Shown here piece after piece: positions 43,416-51,784 of a stretch of 64,000 nt of DNA. Location: assembly GCA_041685505.1 (NCBI GenBank), contig JAWLFQ010000002.1, positions 22,245 to 86,244 of the forward strand, written 5' to 3'. The notes beneath the pieces were generated by a model that was given only the letters and a program-made list of their open reading frames with translations, had not been told where the DNA came from and ran no database searches. A program made the position numbers and the translations under genes. The first letter of the stretch is position 1. Each line of letters begins with the position of its first letter. This DNA comes from T1Sed10-7 sp041685505 (lineage in GTDB: Bacteria; Actinomycetota; Nitriliruptoria; Nitriliruptorales; Nitriliruptoraceae).

Positions 43416-44219
43416 TCAGGCGACGTGCTCGGGCAGCTCGTCCAGGACCGCCGCGGTCCGGGCGAACAGCCCCTGGCCGTGGTCCAGTCCCTGGTCGTCC
43501 GCCCACCGGCGGGTCTCCTCGAGCACCTCACGTAGCCGTGCGACCAGCTCGGGTGCTGTCGCCGAGTGCTCGGCGAGCACGGCGCTGACCACCTTGTCGG
43601 GATCCATCTCCACCAGCTCCCGGATGAGCCGGTCGGGGTCGGGCTCGTCCCGCCACGCCAGTGCGCAGGCCGCGGTGAAGTCGGTGGAGTCGAAATCGGC
43701 GCCGCTGGCGATCACCGCGAGGTGCATCAGCGCCTTGGCCGAGAGCCGGTCCTCATCCGCGACCGCGTCCACCACCTCGGCGTACTCGCCCAGCTCCTCG
43801 TCGGTGACCAGGGGTGCGTGCAGCTGGATGCGCTTGGCCCGCACCGGCACGTTCTGGTGGACCTCGAGGTCCTCGGGCAACGGACCCTCGGCGAGCCACT
43901 CCTGCAGCGGCCGCGCGCTGTCCCAGTAGGAGGCCGGGTCCCCCTCGCGCACGCTGGCCAGGTTGGCCAGGGTGCGGGCCGGATCCACGGAGTAGCTGAC
44001 GTGACCGCCGCCGAGCTCAGCGACCCGGGTGCGTGCGTGATCGAGCGACACCCACCCCGAGACCCGCTTGGCGTTGGCGTAGACACCGGGGGCGCTGCGG
44101 TCGAAGTCGCTCGGTGGTCCGTACAGCCCCGAGAGATCCGCACGCGTCCTGAGCCCGTCCTCCTCGATCAGCGGTAGCCGCTTGGGCAGGGTGAGGTGGT
44201 GCACGGTGACACGGGCCAC
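43416..44219 (-). CDS. Protein of unknown function with ART/DarT-like N-terminus
   Basis: 267 residues. The first 100 (VTVHHLTLPKRLPLIEEDGL, VYANAKRVSGWV) have the H-x-T...I...GL pattern seen in ADP-ribosyltransferase-like, NAD-using folds such as DarT and RNA 2'-phosphotransferase; the similarity is by eye and unproven. The C-terminal 120 residues are acidic and alpha-helical (DEELGEYAEVVDAVADEDR). GGAGG precedes GTG 44219. No antitoxin-like gene is adjacent (neighbours are the CSD-like protein and a GNAT), so a toxin role is only a possibility. Confidence 0.55.
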   Translation of the reverse strand: MARVTVHHLTLPKRLPLIEEDGLRTRADLSGLYGPPSDFDRSAPGVYANAKRVSGWVSLDHARTRVAELGGGHVSYSVDPARTLANLASVREGDPASYWDSARPLQEWLAEGPLPEDLEVHQNVPVRAKRIQLHAPLVTDEELGEYAEVVDAVADEDRLSAKALMHLAVIASGADFDSTDFTAACALAWRDEPDPDRLIRELVEMDPDKVVSAVLAEHSATAPELVARLREVLEETRRWADDQGLDHGQGLFARTAAVLDELPEHVA

Positions 44220-44268
44220 GGGGTCCTCCGGAGGGGGTGGATCGCACAGGCACGGAGGGTAGTGGCCC

Positions 44269-44274
44269 TACGCT
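44269..44274 (+). promoter_or_regulatory. Putative -10 element for the leaderless GNAT gene
   Basis: TACGCT followed by six bases and the GTG start at 44281. No Shine-Dalgarno is present. Confidence 0.45.
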
Positions 44275-44280
44275 CGCCGG

Positions 44281-45378
44281 GTGCCTCGCTCCCCCGCCGA
44301 TCCCAACCGCACCGCGTCGCTGGCTGCCGTGGCCGGTGCGGGGCCGGCCCCTCCCGTCCCCGGCGCCGTCACGCGTGCTCCCACCGACGCCGACCTCGAC
44401 ACGGTGGCGGCGCTGTTCGCCGCGACGGCCGCCGTCCGCGGCGACGGGTCACCGGCCGTGCGCCGTGAGGATCTGCGCATCCGGTGGCTGATGCTCGACG
44501 ACCTCGACGACGCGGTGTTGGTGGTGCTGCCGGGCACACCCGACGAGCTGCTGGCCTACGCCAGCGCACCCGTGGACCTCGAGGTCGATCCCACGACCGA
44601 TGCGCCGGCGGCGGTCGTCCACCTCGAGGCAGAGGTGCGGGCCGATCGGCGTGGGCTGGGGCTCGGCAGCTTCCTGCTCGACCGCGCGGTCGCCGTGGGA
44701 GGTGCCGTGCTGGCTGCTGCTGACAACGCGCCGGCACCCTCGCCCGCCGCCGCGCCCCGGGTGCGTATCCGCACCGCCCTGGTCGACGGGACACCACGTG
44801 AGCAGGCGTGGTTCCGCGCCCGCGGCTTCACCGCGGTGCGGCACCTGCTCGAGCTGCGTCTGGACCTGCACGCGCCACCGCCGGCACCGAGGTGGCCGAC
44901 CGGCGTCACGGTGCGCACCTTCCGGCCCGGCGCCGACGACGAGGTGCTGTGGCGCACCCACCAGGCCGCCTTCGCGGACGTGCCCACCCACCTGCCGATC
45001 ACCCGTGAGGACTTCCTCCGTGACCGCGCGCCGGCCGCCGATCCGCACCTGGTCCTGCTCGCCGAGCACCACGACCCCGACCCGAAGGTGGTCGCCGTGG
45101 CGGTGTGCCGCGCCGGCACCGAGCTCGCGCCCGAGGAGGGGTGGGTCCGCGATCTGGGTGTCCTGCCGGCCTGGCGACGGCGCGGGGTGGCGATGGCGCT
45201 GCTGCGCACCGCCTTCGCCGCCTTCCGCGACCGTGGGCTCACGGGCGTGGCGCTCGAGGTGGACGACGTCACCCTCGAAGGTGCGGTGGCGCTGTACCGC
45301 CGCGCCGGCATGCGGGTGACGCGTCGCACCGACGTCCTCGAACGCGCCACCCCGGTCGCGCTGCGCGACGCGCTCTGA
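44281..45378 (+). CDS. Tandem GNAT-domain acetyltransferase (MshD-like)
   Basis: 365 residues with two GNAT domains. Domain one (about 30-190) has EAEVRADRRGLGLGSFLLDR, the acetyl-CoA pyrophosphate loop; domain two (about 200-355) has VRDLGVLPAWRRRGVAMALLRTAF and ALEVDDVTLEGAVALYRRAGM. Two-domain GNATs of this size include mycothiol synthase MshD, but the similarity is general and no other mycothiol gene is near. Convergent with serB, the two stops being 26 bases apart. Confidence 0.75.
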   Translation: MPRSPADPNRTASLAAVAGAGPAPPVPGAVTRAPTDADLDTVAALFAATAAVRGDGSPAVRREDLRIRWLMLDDLDDAVLVVLPGTPDELLAYASAPVDLEVDPTTDAPAAVVHLEAEVRADRRGLGLGSFLLDRAVAVGGAVLAAADNAPAPSPAAAPRVRIRTALVDGTPREQAWFRARGFTAVRHLLELRLDLHAPPPAPRWPTGVTVRTFRPGADDEVLWRTHQAAFADVPTHLPITREDFLRDRAPAADPHLVLLAEHHDPDPKVVAVAVCRAGTELAPEEGWVRDLGVLPAWRRRGVAMALLRTAFAAFRDRGLTGVALEVDDVTLEGAVALYRRAGMRVTRRTDVLERATPVALRDAL

Positions 45379-45404
45379 CCGTCGCCGTCAGGGCCCGGGC
45401 GCGC

Positions 45405-46610
45405 TCACCCCTGCACCGCCGTCAGGCGTGGGTCTGCCGCATCTGCCGCCTCCACCTCGTCGCGGCGGATGCCCAGCAGGAACAGGATCGCGTCGAGGTA
45501 GGGGACGCTGACGGCGGTGTCGGCCTGCGCGCGCACCACCGGCTTGGCGTTGAAGGCGATGCCGAGCCCGGCGGTGGCGAGCATGTCGAGGTCGTTGGCC
45601 CCGTCCCCCACCGCCACGGTCTGCTCCACCGGGACGTGCTCGGCAGCGGCGATACGGCGCAGCACCGCCGCCTTGCCGGGGCGGTCGACCACGGTGCCGA
45701 GCAGCGCACCCGTGATCACCCCGTCCACGATCTCCAGCTCGTTGGCCACCGCGTGATCGATGTCGAGCTCCGCTGCCAACCGGTCGGTCACCGCGGTGAA
45801 CCCTCCCGAGACGATCGCCACGGTGTAGCCGAGCCGCTTGAGGGTCCGCACGAAGGTGCGCGCGCCCGGTGTCAGGCGCACGCTGTCGCCGACCTCGTCC
45901 AGCACGCTGGCCGGGGTCCCTGCCAGCCGGGCGACCCGCTCCCGGAGCGAGGCCTCGAAGTCGAGTTCCCCGGCCATCGCCCGGGCGGTGATCGCCGCGA
46001 CCTCCTGTTCACAGCCGGCGCGGGCGGCGAGCAGCTCGATCACCTCGTCCTGGATCAACGTCGAGTCCACGTCGAGGACCACGAGCCGTTTCGCGCGCCG
46101 CTCGAGGTTCTGGCGCTGCAGCGACACGTCGATGCGCTGCTGCCGCGAGGCGTCCACCAGCGCGGTGCGCATCCGGTCGAGGTCGCCGTCGAGCACCGTG
46201 AACTCGAAGGCGGTCACCGGCTCGTTGGCCAGGCGCACGATCCGGTCGATGTTGCCGCCCCCCCGGGCGATGGCGCCGGTCACCGCACGCAACGCCCCGG
46301 GCGTCAGCGGCTGGCCGATCACCGTCACCACCGAACGCACGCAGGGCGTGGGGGGGTCATCGACCTCCACCACCTCGAAGTCCAGGGTCAACCCCTGCTC
46401 CCAGCCGTGGAAGAGCAGCTCCTTGAGCACGTCGTCGGAGCCACCCAGTCCGATCGACAGGTCGAGGGTCAGCCGGCCGCGCACGACCACCTGCTCCATG
46501 TCATAGAGCTCGGCCTGGGAGTCCTCGAGCACACCGAGCAGACCGGCGGTGATCCCCGGCCGGTCCCTCCCGGTGCAGCGCACCAGGATCGTCCGCGTGT
46601 GCTCCTCCAT
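45405..46610 (-). CDS. serB: Phosphoserine phosphatase with two ACT-type domains
   Basis: Last enzyme of serine synthesis. The N-terminal 170 residues hold two ACT domains (TILVRCTGRDRPGITAGLLG, VVTVIGQPLTPGALRAVTGA) for serine feedback; the HAD phosphatase domain starts LVVLDVDSTLIQDEVIELLA (catalytic Asp pair), with IVSGGFTAVTDRL, KAAVLRRIAA and VAVGDGANDLDMLATAGLGI. ATG 46610 lacks a Shine-Dalgarno but has TAGGCT eight bases upstream. Divergent from dapC, sharing a 57-base gap. 401 residues. Confidence 0.95.
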   Translation of the reverse strand: MEEHTRTILVRCTGRDRPGITAGLLGVLEDSQAELYDMEQVVVRGRLTLDLSIGLGGSDDVLKELLFHGWEQGLTLDFEVVEVDDPPTPCVRSVVTVIGQPLTPGALRAVTGAIARGGGNIDRIVRLANEPVTAFEFTVLDGDLDRMRTALVDASRQQRIDVSLQRQNLERRAKRLVVLDVDSTLIQDEVIELLAARAGCEQEVAAITARAMAGELDFEASLRERVARLAGTPASVLDEVGDSVRLTPGARTFVRTLKRLGYTVAIVSGGFTAVTDRLAAELDIDHAVANELEIVDGVITGALLGTVVDRPGKAAVLRRIAAAEHVPVEQTVAVGDGANDLDMLATAGLGIAFNAKPVVRAQADTAVSVPYLDAILFLLGIRRDEVEAADAADPRLTAVQG

Positions 46611-46618
46611 CGCGACCG

Positions 46619-46659
46619 AGCCTAGCGGTGGCACCGTCGCCGTCCGACGCACGTAGGCT
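46619..46659. promoter_or_regulatory. Back-to-back leaderless promoters of serB and dapC
   Basis: TAGGCT occurs on the minus strand (46624-46619), eight bases before the serB ATG, and again on the plus strand (46654-46659), eight bases before the dapC ATG. The identical hexamer and spacing on both strands within a 57-base gap suggest a shared divergent promoter. Confidence 0.5.
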
Positions 46660-46667
46660 CCCCGACC

Positions 46668-47846
46668 ATGGTCACCTCCAACCCCGCCCTCGAGCAGCTC
46701 GGCGGCTACCCGCTGGCACGCCTGCAGGAGCTGGCGAACCAGCTGCGCGCCGACGGTCGCCCCCTGCACGACTTCTCGATCGGTGACCCCGACGAGCCCA
46801 CGCCGATGCCGATCCGCGACGCGCTGACCGCCGCGGTCGGTCCGGTCAGCCGCTACCCCACCGCCGCGGGGCGACCCGCGCTGCGCAGCGCGGTCGCGGG
46901 CTGGTTCGCCCGCCGCCACGGCGTCGAGGTGGACCCGGACATCCACATCGTGCCCACCGCCGGCAGCAAGGAGGCGATCTTCCATCTGCCGCTGGCGGTG
47001 CTCGACCCGGCCGGCCCGCGCCGGCACGTGCTGTGGGGTGATCCGGGCTATCCCGTCTACGGGCGTGGCGCGCTGTTCGCCGGCGGGGTGTCGGACCCGG
47101 TGACGCTGACCGCGGAGAACGGATGGCGGCTGTCGCTGGCCGACCTGCCGACCGAGCGGCTGGAGCGTGCCTGCATCGCGTGGGTGAACCACCCCCACAA
47201 CCCCACGGGCGCCACCGCCGATCTGGGCTGGTACCGCGAGCAGGTGGCCGTGGCCCGCGAGCACGACCTGCTGCTGGCCTCCGACGAGTGCTACCAGGAG
47301 ATCTGGTTCGACACGCCACCGCCCTCCGCCCTGGAGGCCTGCGGGGGCGATCTCCGCGGGGTGCTGGCGGTGGTGTCGCTGTCGAAGCGCTCCGGGATGA
47401 CGGGCTACCGCTCCGGGGCCATCGCCGGTGATCCGGAGCTGATCCGCCGGCTCAAGCTGCTGCGGCCCAACGTCGGCACGGCGTCGCCGGACTTCATCCA
47501 GGCCGCAGCCACCGCGGCCTGGGACGACCAGGCCCACGTCGACGAGCGCCGTGCGGTCTTCGGCGCCAAGCGCGCGGTGCTGCTCGAGCACCTCGCACGC
47601 CACGACATCGAGGTGTCGGGCTCCCAGGCGACCTTCTACCTGTGGCTGCGGGCCCCGGGTGGCGATGACGCCGCCTACGCCGAGGCGCTGCTGCACGAGC
47701 GCATCGTCGCCTCGCCCGGCCGCGCCTTCGGACCCGGTGGGACCGGATGGCTGCGCCTGGCCCTGGTGCCCACCGTGGAGGGGTGCCGCGCTGCTGCGGC
47801 GGCCTGGGCCGCCGCGATCGAGGCCGGCCGGCTACCGACGGACTGA
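46668..47846 (+). CDS. dapC: Succinyldiaminopimelate aminotransferase (DapC-type)
   Basis: Class I/II PLP aminotransferase. NPALEQLGGYPLARLQELAN at the N-terminus and FSIGDPDEPTP, SRYPTAAGRPALRSAVAGWF and VNHPHNPTGA are typical; the PLP lysine is in SLSKRSGMTGYRSGAIAG. The start MVTSNPALEQL and the SIGDPDEPTP motif are characteristic of actinobacterial DapC rather than AspC. 392 residues. dapD and dapE lie 9 kb away in the same window, supporting a role in the succinylase branch of lysine/peptidoglycan synthesis. Confidence 0.85.
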   Translation: MVTSNPALEQLGGYPLARLQELANQLRADGRPLHDFSIGDPDEPTPMPIRDALTAAVGPVSRYPTAAGRPALRSAVAGWFARRHGVEVDPDIHIVPTAGSKEAIFHLPLAVLDPAGPRRHVLWGDPGYPVYGRGALFAGGVSDPVTLTAENGWRLSLADLPTERLERACIAWVNHPHNPTGATADLGWYREQVAVAREHDLLLASDECYQEIWFDTPPPSALEACGGDLRGVLAVVSLSKRSGMTGYRSGAIAGDPELIRRLKLLRPNVGTASPDFIQAAATAAWDDQAHVDERRAVFGAKRAVLLEHLARHDIEVSGSQATFYLWLRAPGGDDAAYAEALLHERIVASPGRAFGPGGTGWLRLALVPTVEGCRAAAAAWAAAIEAGRLPTD

Positions 47847-47883
47847 CGCGGGCCGCCCGACGGCGACGAGGTCGGATGGTGCG

Positions 47884-49002
47884 CTACCCCGTCCGGGGGG
47901 CCGACCGACGCTCGCGCCACCGCGCCATCCGGCGCTGCACCGCGGTGGCCGACAACCCGCCCATGTAGACCAACGCGAAGGCGGCCAGCGCCAGGGCGAC
48001 GGCCAGGAACGCCTCGCTGCCCACGGGAGCACCCAGCTGCGCCGACCCGCCGACCCCGGCGTCGGAGGGCCAGGGCCACAGCACCCGCACGCTGCCCACC
48101 ATCAGACCGATGAGGGCGGCGAGGACCAGATCGTGGGCACGGGCCAGCAGCCAGTTGAGGGCGGTGGAGAACGCCGAGAGCCCGAGCACGCAGCCGATGG
48201 CGAACAGCGCGAGGATGCCGAGGTCGCGCTCGGCAGCCGCACCGATCACCGTCGGGTAGAGCCCCATGATCAGCAGCAGGAAGGAGCCGGAGACCCCCGG
48301 CAGGATCCACGCGGTGACGGCGACGGCACCGCCGAGCACGATCAGCAGCAGGTTCGGCTGCGTGATGGTGCCGGGGGTGAACCCCAGCGCGACGAAGGCG
48401 ACGGCCGCGGCGACCACAGCCACGGCGAGGTGGCGCGCACCGGGTGCCCGCAGGCGGCGCGAGGCCACCACGGCCGCCCCGAGCACCAGCCCGAGGAAGA
48501 CCGCGGACATCTCCACCGGCCGCTCCTCGAGCAGCGCCGACAGCGGTCCCGCGACGGTGAACAGCACCGCCAGCATCCCGACGCCGAGCACCGCGACGAA
48601 CAACCAGTCGACGGTGCCCAGCGCGCGCCAGGCGTCCCGCGGACGCGCCCGCACCAGCAGCGACAGGGCCCTGGCGCCCTGGCGCACGTTGGCGACCAGC
48701 CGTTCGTAGATGCCGGCCACCAGCGCGACGGTGCCACCGGAGAACCCCGGCACCACCTCCGCGGCGCCCATGACCCCACCCGTCACCAGGGTGCCGAGCA
48801 GCGCGGCCGGGCGGCGCATCGGGGCCATGGCCTCGACGGGTCGTTCCGCGACCAGTTCCTCGAGGGGGAGCTCACCGTCGGGGATGTCGTCGAGGGGATC
48901 GAGGGAGATGGGACCGTCATCCTCGGCCGGTGCCTCGGCGGTGCCATCGGCGGCCTCCCGGCGCTCGTGCGCCGGCTCGGACTGCTCGTCGTCGGTGGCC
49001 AT
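47884..49002 (-). CDS. DUF368 family undecaprenyl-phosphate transporter (PopT-like)
   Basis: DUF368 proteins were shown to return the lipid carrier undecaprenyl phosphate across the membrane. The 372 residues begin with an acidic 60-residue tail, then about nine membrane helices; the family signature GVMGAAEVVPGFSGGTVALVAGIYERL near residue 85 and the repeated WILPGVSGSFLLLIMGLYPTV near 250 show the internal duplication with the two PGxSG motifs. GGGAGGG precedes ATG 49002. It is convergent with dapC, another envelope-related gene. Confidence 0.88.
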   Translation of the reverse strand: MATDDEQSEPAHERREAADGTAEAPAEDDGPISLDPLDDIPDGELPLEELVAERPVEAMAPMRRPAALLGTLVTGGVMGAAEVVPGFSGGTVALVAGIYERLVANVRQGARALSLLVRARPRDAWRALGTVDWLFVAVLGVGMLAVLFTVAGPLSALLEERPVEMSAVFLGLVLGAAVVASRRLRAPGARHLAVAVVAAAVAFVALGFTPGTITQPNLLLIVLGGAVAVTAWILPGVSGSFLLLIMGLYPTVIGAAAERDLGILALFAIGCVLGLSAFSTALNWLLARAHDLVLAALIGLMVGSVRVLWPWPSDAGVGGSAQLGAPVGSEAFLAVALALAAFALVYMGGLSATAVQRRMARWRERRSAPRTG

Positions 49003-49097
49003 GGATCCCTCCCGCCCGCAACGCTACCCCGCCGCGATCACCACGCCGCGCGTGGAACCACGCTCCTCCCACGGCGACGGCCAGCGCGCGGGCCGGC

Positions 49098-49460
49098 TCA
49101 GGCGGTGACGGGAGCCTGCTCGAGCAGTTGCGGCAGCGTCGCCAGAGGCCGCACCCGGGGGATGACCGGGCTGCAGCCGCGGCCGGGCAGCGCCGCGTGC
49201 AGGAGTTCCACGGCGCCGTCGGCGAGCAGGTAGCGGACCCGACGACCGTCGCGCACGGGCGTGACCAGCCCCGCCTCGCGCAGGACCTTGAGGTGGAAGG
49301 ACATCCGGTTCGCGGGGATGTCGAGGTCCTCCTCGAGGTCGCAGTGGCAGCGGTCACCGCAGTCGGTCAGGCGATCGAGGATCGCGAGCCGGCTCGGATC
49401 GGCGACGGCTTTCAGCAACCGGAGCCGGTTGTCCACGTCCCTGAACGCTGGCGTCTTCAC
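49098..49460 (-). CDS. ArsR/SmtB-family regulator
   Basis: Winged-helix repressor. RLRLLKAVADPSRLAILDRL and the recognition region ANRMSFHLKVLREAGLVTPVRDGRRVRYLL are family hallmarks; CGDRCHCDLEEDL has three cysteines at the As/metal-binding helix (ELCVCDL in E. coli ArsR). GTG 49460 is the likely start; the frame extends to 49556 without similarity. 120 residues. It resembles the second ArsR at 60.2 kb. Between DUF368 and mobB; no metal transporter is adjacent. Its target may lie elsewhere. Confidence 0.85.
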   Translation of the reverse strand: MKTPAFRDVDNRLRLLKAVADPSRLAILDRLTDCGDRCHCDLEEDLDIPANRMSFHLKVLREAGLVTPVRDGRRVRYLLADGAVELLHAALPGRGCSPVIPRVRPLATLPQLLEQAPVTA

Positions 49461-49580
49461 CTCGGTGTCACCCTCGCCTCGGATCGGATCGGACGGAACG
49501 GGCCAGCGCCGACGGTACCCCGGTACCCCCCACCTGGCCTCCGGGGCGAAGGTCACCGGTCGAGGGGACCAAGCGCCGTC

Positions 49581-50207
49581 TCAGCCCGGTTCCGGGGAGG
49601 CCCGGCGGAGCTCGAGGGCGAGGTGTTCCGCGTCCTCGACACCACGCAGGGACGCGGTCAGGCCACGCACGGTGCTGGCGACGATCGTGTGTGCGAAGCC
49701 GCGTAGCGGCACCTCGCGCCCGTCGGCGTGGAGCCGGACGACGTCGGGCCCGAGGGCGGCCCGGCGCTCCTCGAGCAGGTCGAGCACCGCGGTCACATCC
49801 TGGTCGGTGAACCGCTCACCGTGACGGACCAGCTCCAGCACGACCGGATCCGCCACCTCGCGCGGCGGGTTGGCGCCCGCGGTGACGCGCACCTTGGGCC
49901 AGGCGCTGGCGCTGAACCCCTCGAGCAGCACGACATCGCCACGCAGGCCCGTGAGCAACTGCGACAGGGGCTCGCGGCCACCACCGGTGAGCTCGATCCG
50001 GCCGTTGGGGCCGATCACCACCACGGGGTCGGCACCCGCCTCGCGCACCCGCTCGCTGTTGGAGTCCGGGCGACCCGGTTCGAAGCCGTGGGGGGCGTGC
50101 TTGACGTAGGCGACGCGCAGCCCCTTTGCGGTGCCGGCGGCAACGACCTGTTCGGCCAGCAGGGTCTTGCCGCTGCCGGAGTGACCGACGAGGGCGACGA
50201 CGGGCAT
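49581..50207 (-). CDS. mobB: Molybdopterin-guanine dinucleotide synthesis protein MobB
   Basis: GTPase-like protein that helps MobA attach GMP to molybdopterin. P-loop VALVGHSGSGKTLLAEQVVA at the N-terminus, YVKHAPHGFEPGRPDSNSER, and GDVVLLEGFSASAWPKVRV are family motifs. AGGAG precedes ATG 50207. 208 residues. Its proximity (about 5 kb) to a Mo oxidoreductase operon with Mo-bisPGD-type motifs supports a shared purpose. The last 20 residues are an extra tail. Confidence 0.93.
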   Translation of the reverse strand: MPVVALVGHSGSGKTLLAEQVVAAGTAKGLRVAYVKHAPHGFEPGRPDSNSERVREAGADPVVVIGPNGRIELTGGGREPLSQLLTGLRGDVVLLEGFSASAWPKVRVTAGANPPREVADPVVLELVRHGERFTDQDVTAVLDLLEERRAALGPDVVRLHADGREVPLRGFAHTIVASTVRGLTASLRGVEDAEHLALELRRASPEPG

Positions 50208-50324
50208 GGGTGGCTCCTGTGGGTCCGCAGGGGGTGACGCACGGTGGTGCGGGACGGTAGACGACGCCGTGCGCGACCCCCGGTGTCGTCTACGGTGGCA
50301 ACCCTCGACCAGGAGCCAGGACCG

Positions 50325-50651
50325 ATGAGCGAGCACGTCCCCGAGATCTACCACGACTACCGCGAGCGGTTCCCGGAGGTGGCCGCGGCGATGGACGGCC
50401 TCGGTGCCGCGACCCAGGCCGCCGGCCCGATCGCGGCGCGGGACCAGCGGCTGGTCAAGCTGGGCCTGGCGATCGGCGGGTTGGCGGAGGGTGCCGTGCG
50501 CTCCAACGCCCGCAAGGCACTGGATGCGGGGGTCACCGCCGACGAGCTGCGTCACGTCGCCATGCTCGCCATCGCCACCTGCGGGCTGCCCACGGCGATC
50601 GCGGGGTTGCAGTGGATCGAGGAGGTGCTCGCTGCCCGCGACCAGCGCTAG
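50325..50651 (+). CDS. Carboxymuconolactone decarboxylase-family protein without CxxC
   Basis: 108-residue AhpD/CMD-fold protein. KLGLAIGGLAEGAVRSNARKALDAGVT is the helical core in which AhpD-type members carry C-x-x-C-H; here EGAVRSNARKA has no cysteine, so peroxidase-type chemistry is unlikely. The following AMLAIATCGLPTAIAGL matches the family. AGGAG precedes ATG 50325, and TACGGT at 50291-50296 could be the -10. A strong terminator follows. Substrate unknown. Confidence 0.8.
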   Translation: MSEHVPEIYHDYRERFPEVAAAMDGLGAATQAAGPIAARDQRLVKLGLAIGGLAEGAVRSNARKALDAGVTADELRHVAMLAIATCGLPTAIAGLQWIEEVLAARDQR

Positions 50652-50665
50652 CTGCTCTTCCCACG

Positions 50666-50699
50666 GACGAGGGGCGGGCCGTGCGGCCCGCCCCTCGTC
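50666..50699. terminator. Bidirectional intrinsic terminator
   Basis: GACGAGGGGCGGGCC (50666-50680) and its perfect complement (50685-50699) form a 15-bp stem with the loop GTGC. It sits 15 bases past the CMD-like stop and 15 bases past the rhodanese stop (convergent), so it can serve both. Confidence 0.85.
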
Positions 50700-50713
50700 A
50701 CGTGCTCAGCTCC

Positions 50714-51685
50714 TCAGCTGGTGACCGCCTCGCCGGCCTCGACCCAGGCGCTGAAGCTGCCCGGGAAGCCTTCGGCGTTGGTGTAGCCCAGCAGGTGCCA
50801 CATCGGCAGCGCCAGCGCCGCGCGGTACCCCGACTGGCAGTAGACCACCAGCGGCTGGTCCTGTGCGACCTCCTCGGCGACCGTGACCGTGTCCCGGATC
50901 GGCGCGGAGATGGCGTCGGGGATGTAGCCCTCCTCGTACTCCTCGGGCTGGCGCACGTCCACCAGCTGCGCGCCCTGGTCCGTCAGCTCCTGCACACCCT
51001 CGAGGGAGTTGGTCAGGAAGCCCTCGGGCAGCGTCGACAGGAAACCGTCGACGGCCTCGACCAGCTCCGGCTCGAAGCCGGGGTCACCGAAGCTCTCGGG
51101 CTCGACCGTGTCGGTGGAGGCCGGCTCGTCGGCGGCGGTCCAACCGTTCCATCCCGGTGCCCAGCCGCTGACGTTGTCGTAGCCGATCAGGCGCAGCGTG
51201 GAGTAGGACATGCCGGCGCGCCACCCGCTCGCGCAGTAGACGATGACCGGCCGGTCGGTGGGGATCAGGTCCAGGTTCTGGGCCAACTCACGGATCGGGA
51301 TGTTGATCGCACCCTCGATGTGGCCCTCCTCGTAGTCGCTGACCTCGCGGACGTCGATGAGCACCGTGCCCTCGACCTCGAGCGCCTCCTTCAGCCCGTC
51401 GACGTCACCCACGAGGCCCCAGCCGTCGGGCAGGGTGCTGACGTGGTCGTCGACCTCGGCGACCAGATCGAAGTCGGGGGCCTCTTCCTCCTCGGGCTCC
51501 TCGGCTTCCTCTTCCTCCTCGGCCTCGTCCTCGTCCTCGTCGAGGTCGAGCGCGAGCTCCTCGCCCTCCTCGGTATCGGTGTCATCGACCGCGGCGTCGC
51601 CGTTGTCGCCGTCGCCACAGGCCGCCAGCACCATGACCAGTGCCAGCAGGGCCGCGAGCAGCGACCGTGTGCGGGGTGTACGCAT
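50714..51685 (-). CDS. Lipoprotein with two rhodanese domains
   Basis: Secreted sulfurtransferase-like protein. A signal peptide with lipobox LAAC (residues about 8-22) predicts lipid attachment outside the membrane; an acidic linker (DEDEDEAEEEEEAEEPEEEE) leads to two rhodanese domains. Both have catalytic cysteine loops: VIVYCASGWRAG and VVYCQSGYRAA, in C-x-S-G-x-R form. GAGG precedes ATG 51685. The gene follows the Mo oxidoreductase genes in the same direction with a 99-base gap, suggesting it handles sulfur for that enzyme. 323 residues. Confidence 0.9.
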   Translation of the reverse strand: MRTPRTRSLLAALLALVMVLAACGDGDNGDAAVDDTDTEEGEELALDLDEDEDEAEEEEEAEEPEEEEAPDFDLVAEVDDHVSTLPDGWGLVGDVDGLKEALEVEGTVLIDVREVSDYEEGHIEGAINIPIRELAQNLDLIPTDRPVIVYCASGWRAGMSYSTLRLIGYDNVSGWAPGWNGWTAADEPASTDTVEPESFGDPGFEPELVEAVDGFLSTLPEGFLTNSLEGVQELTDQGAQLVDVRQPEEYEEGYIPDAISAPIRDTVTVAEEVAQDQPLVVYCQSGYRAALALPMWHLLGYTNAEGFPGSFSAWVEAGEAVTS

Positions 51686-51784
51686 CGTGCATCCTCTCGG
51701 TTGGTTGGTCGTGCGATCGGGGCCACCCGCCCCGCTGGGTCGTGCTGAGGTCGTGCAGGTCTCGTGGCAGCCAGCCGGCACCGG

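Noticed and set aside
44281..45378. Firm naming of the double-GNAT gene as mshD
   Set aside because: Two GNAT domains fit, but the motifs are general and no other mycothiol gene is near.
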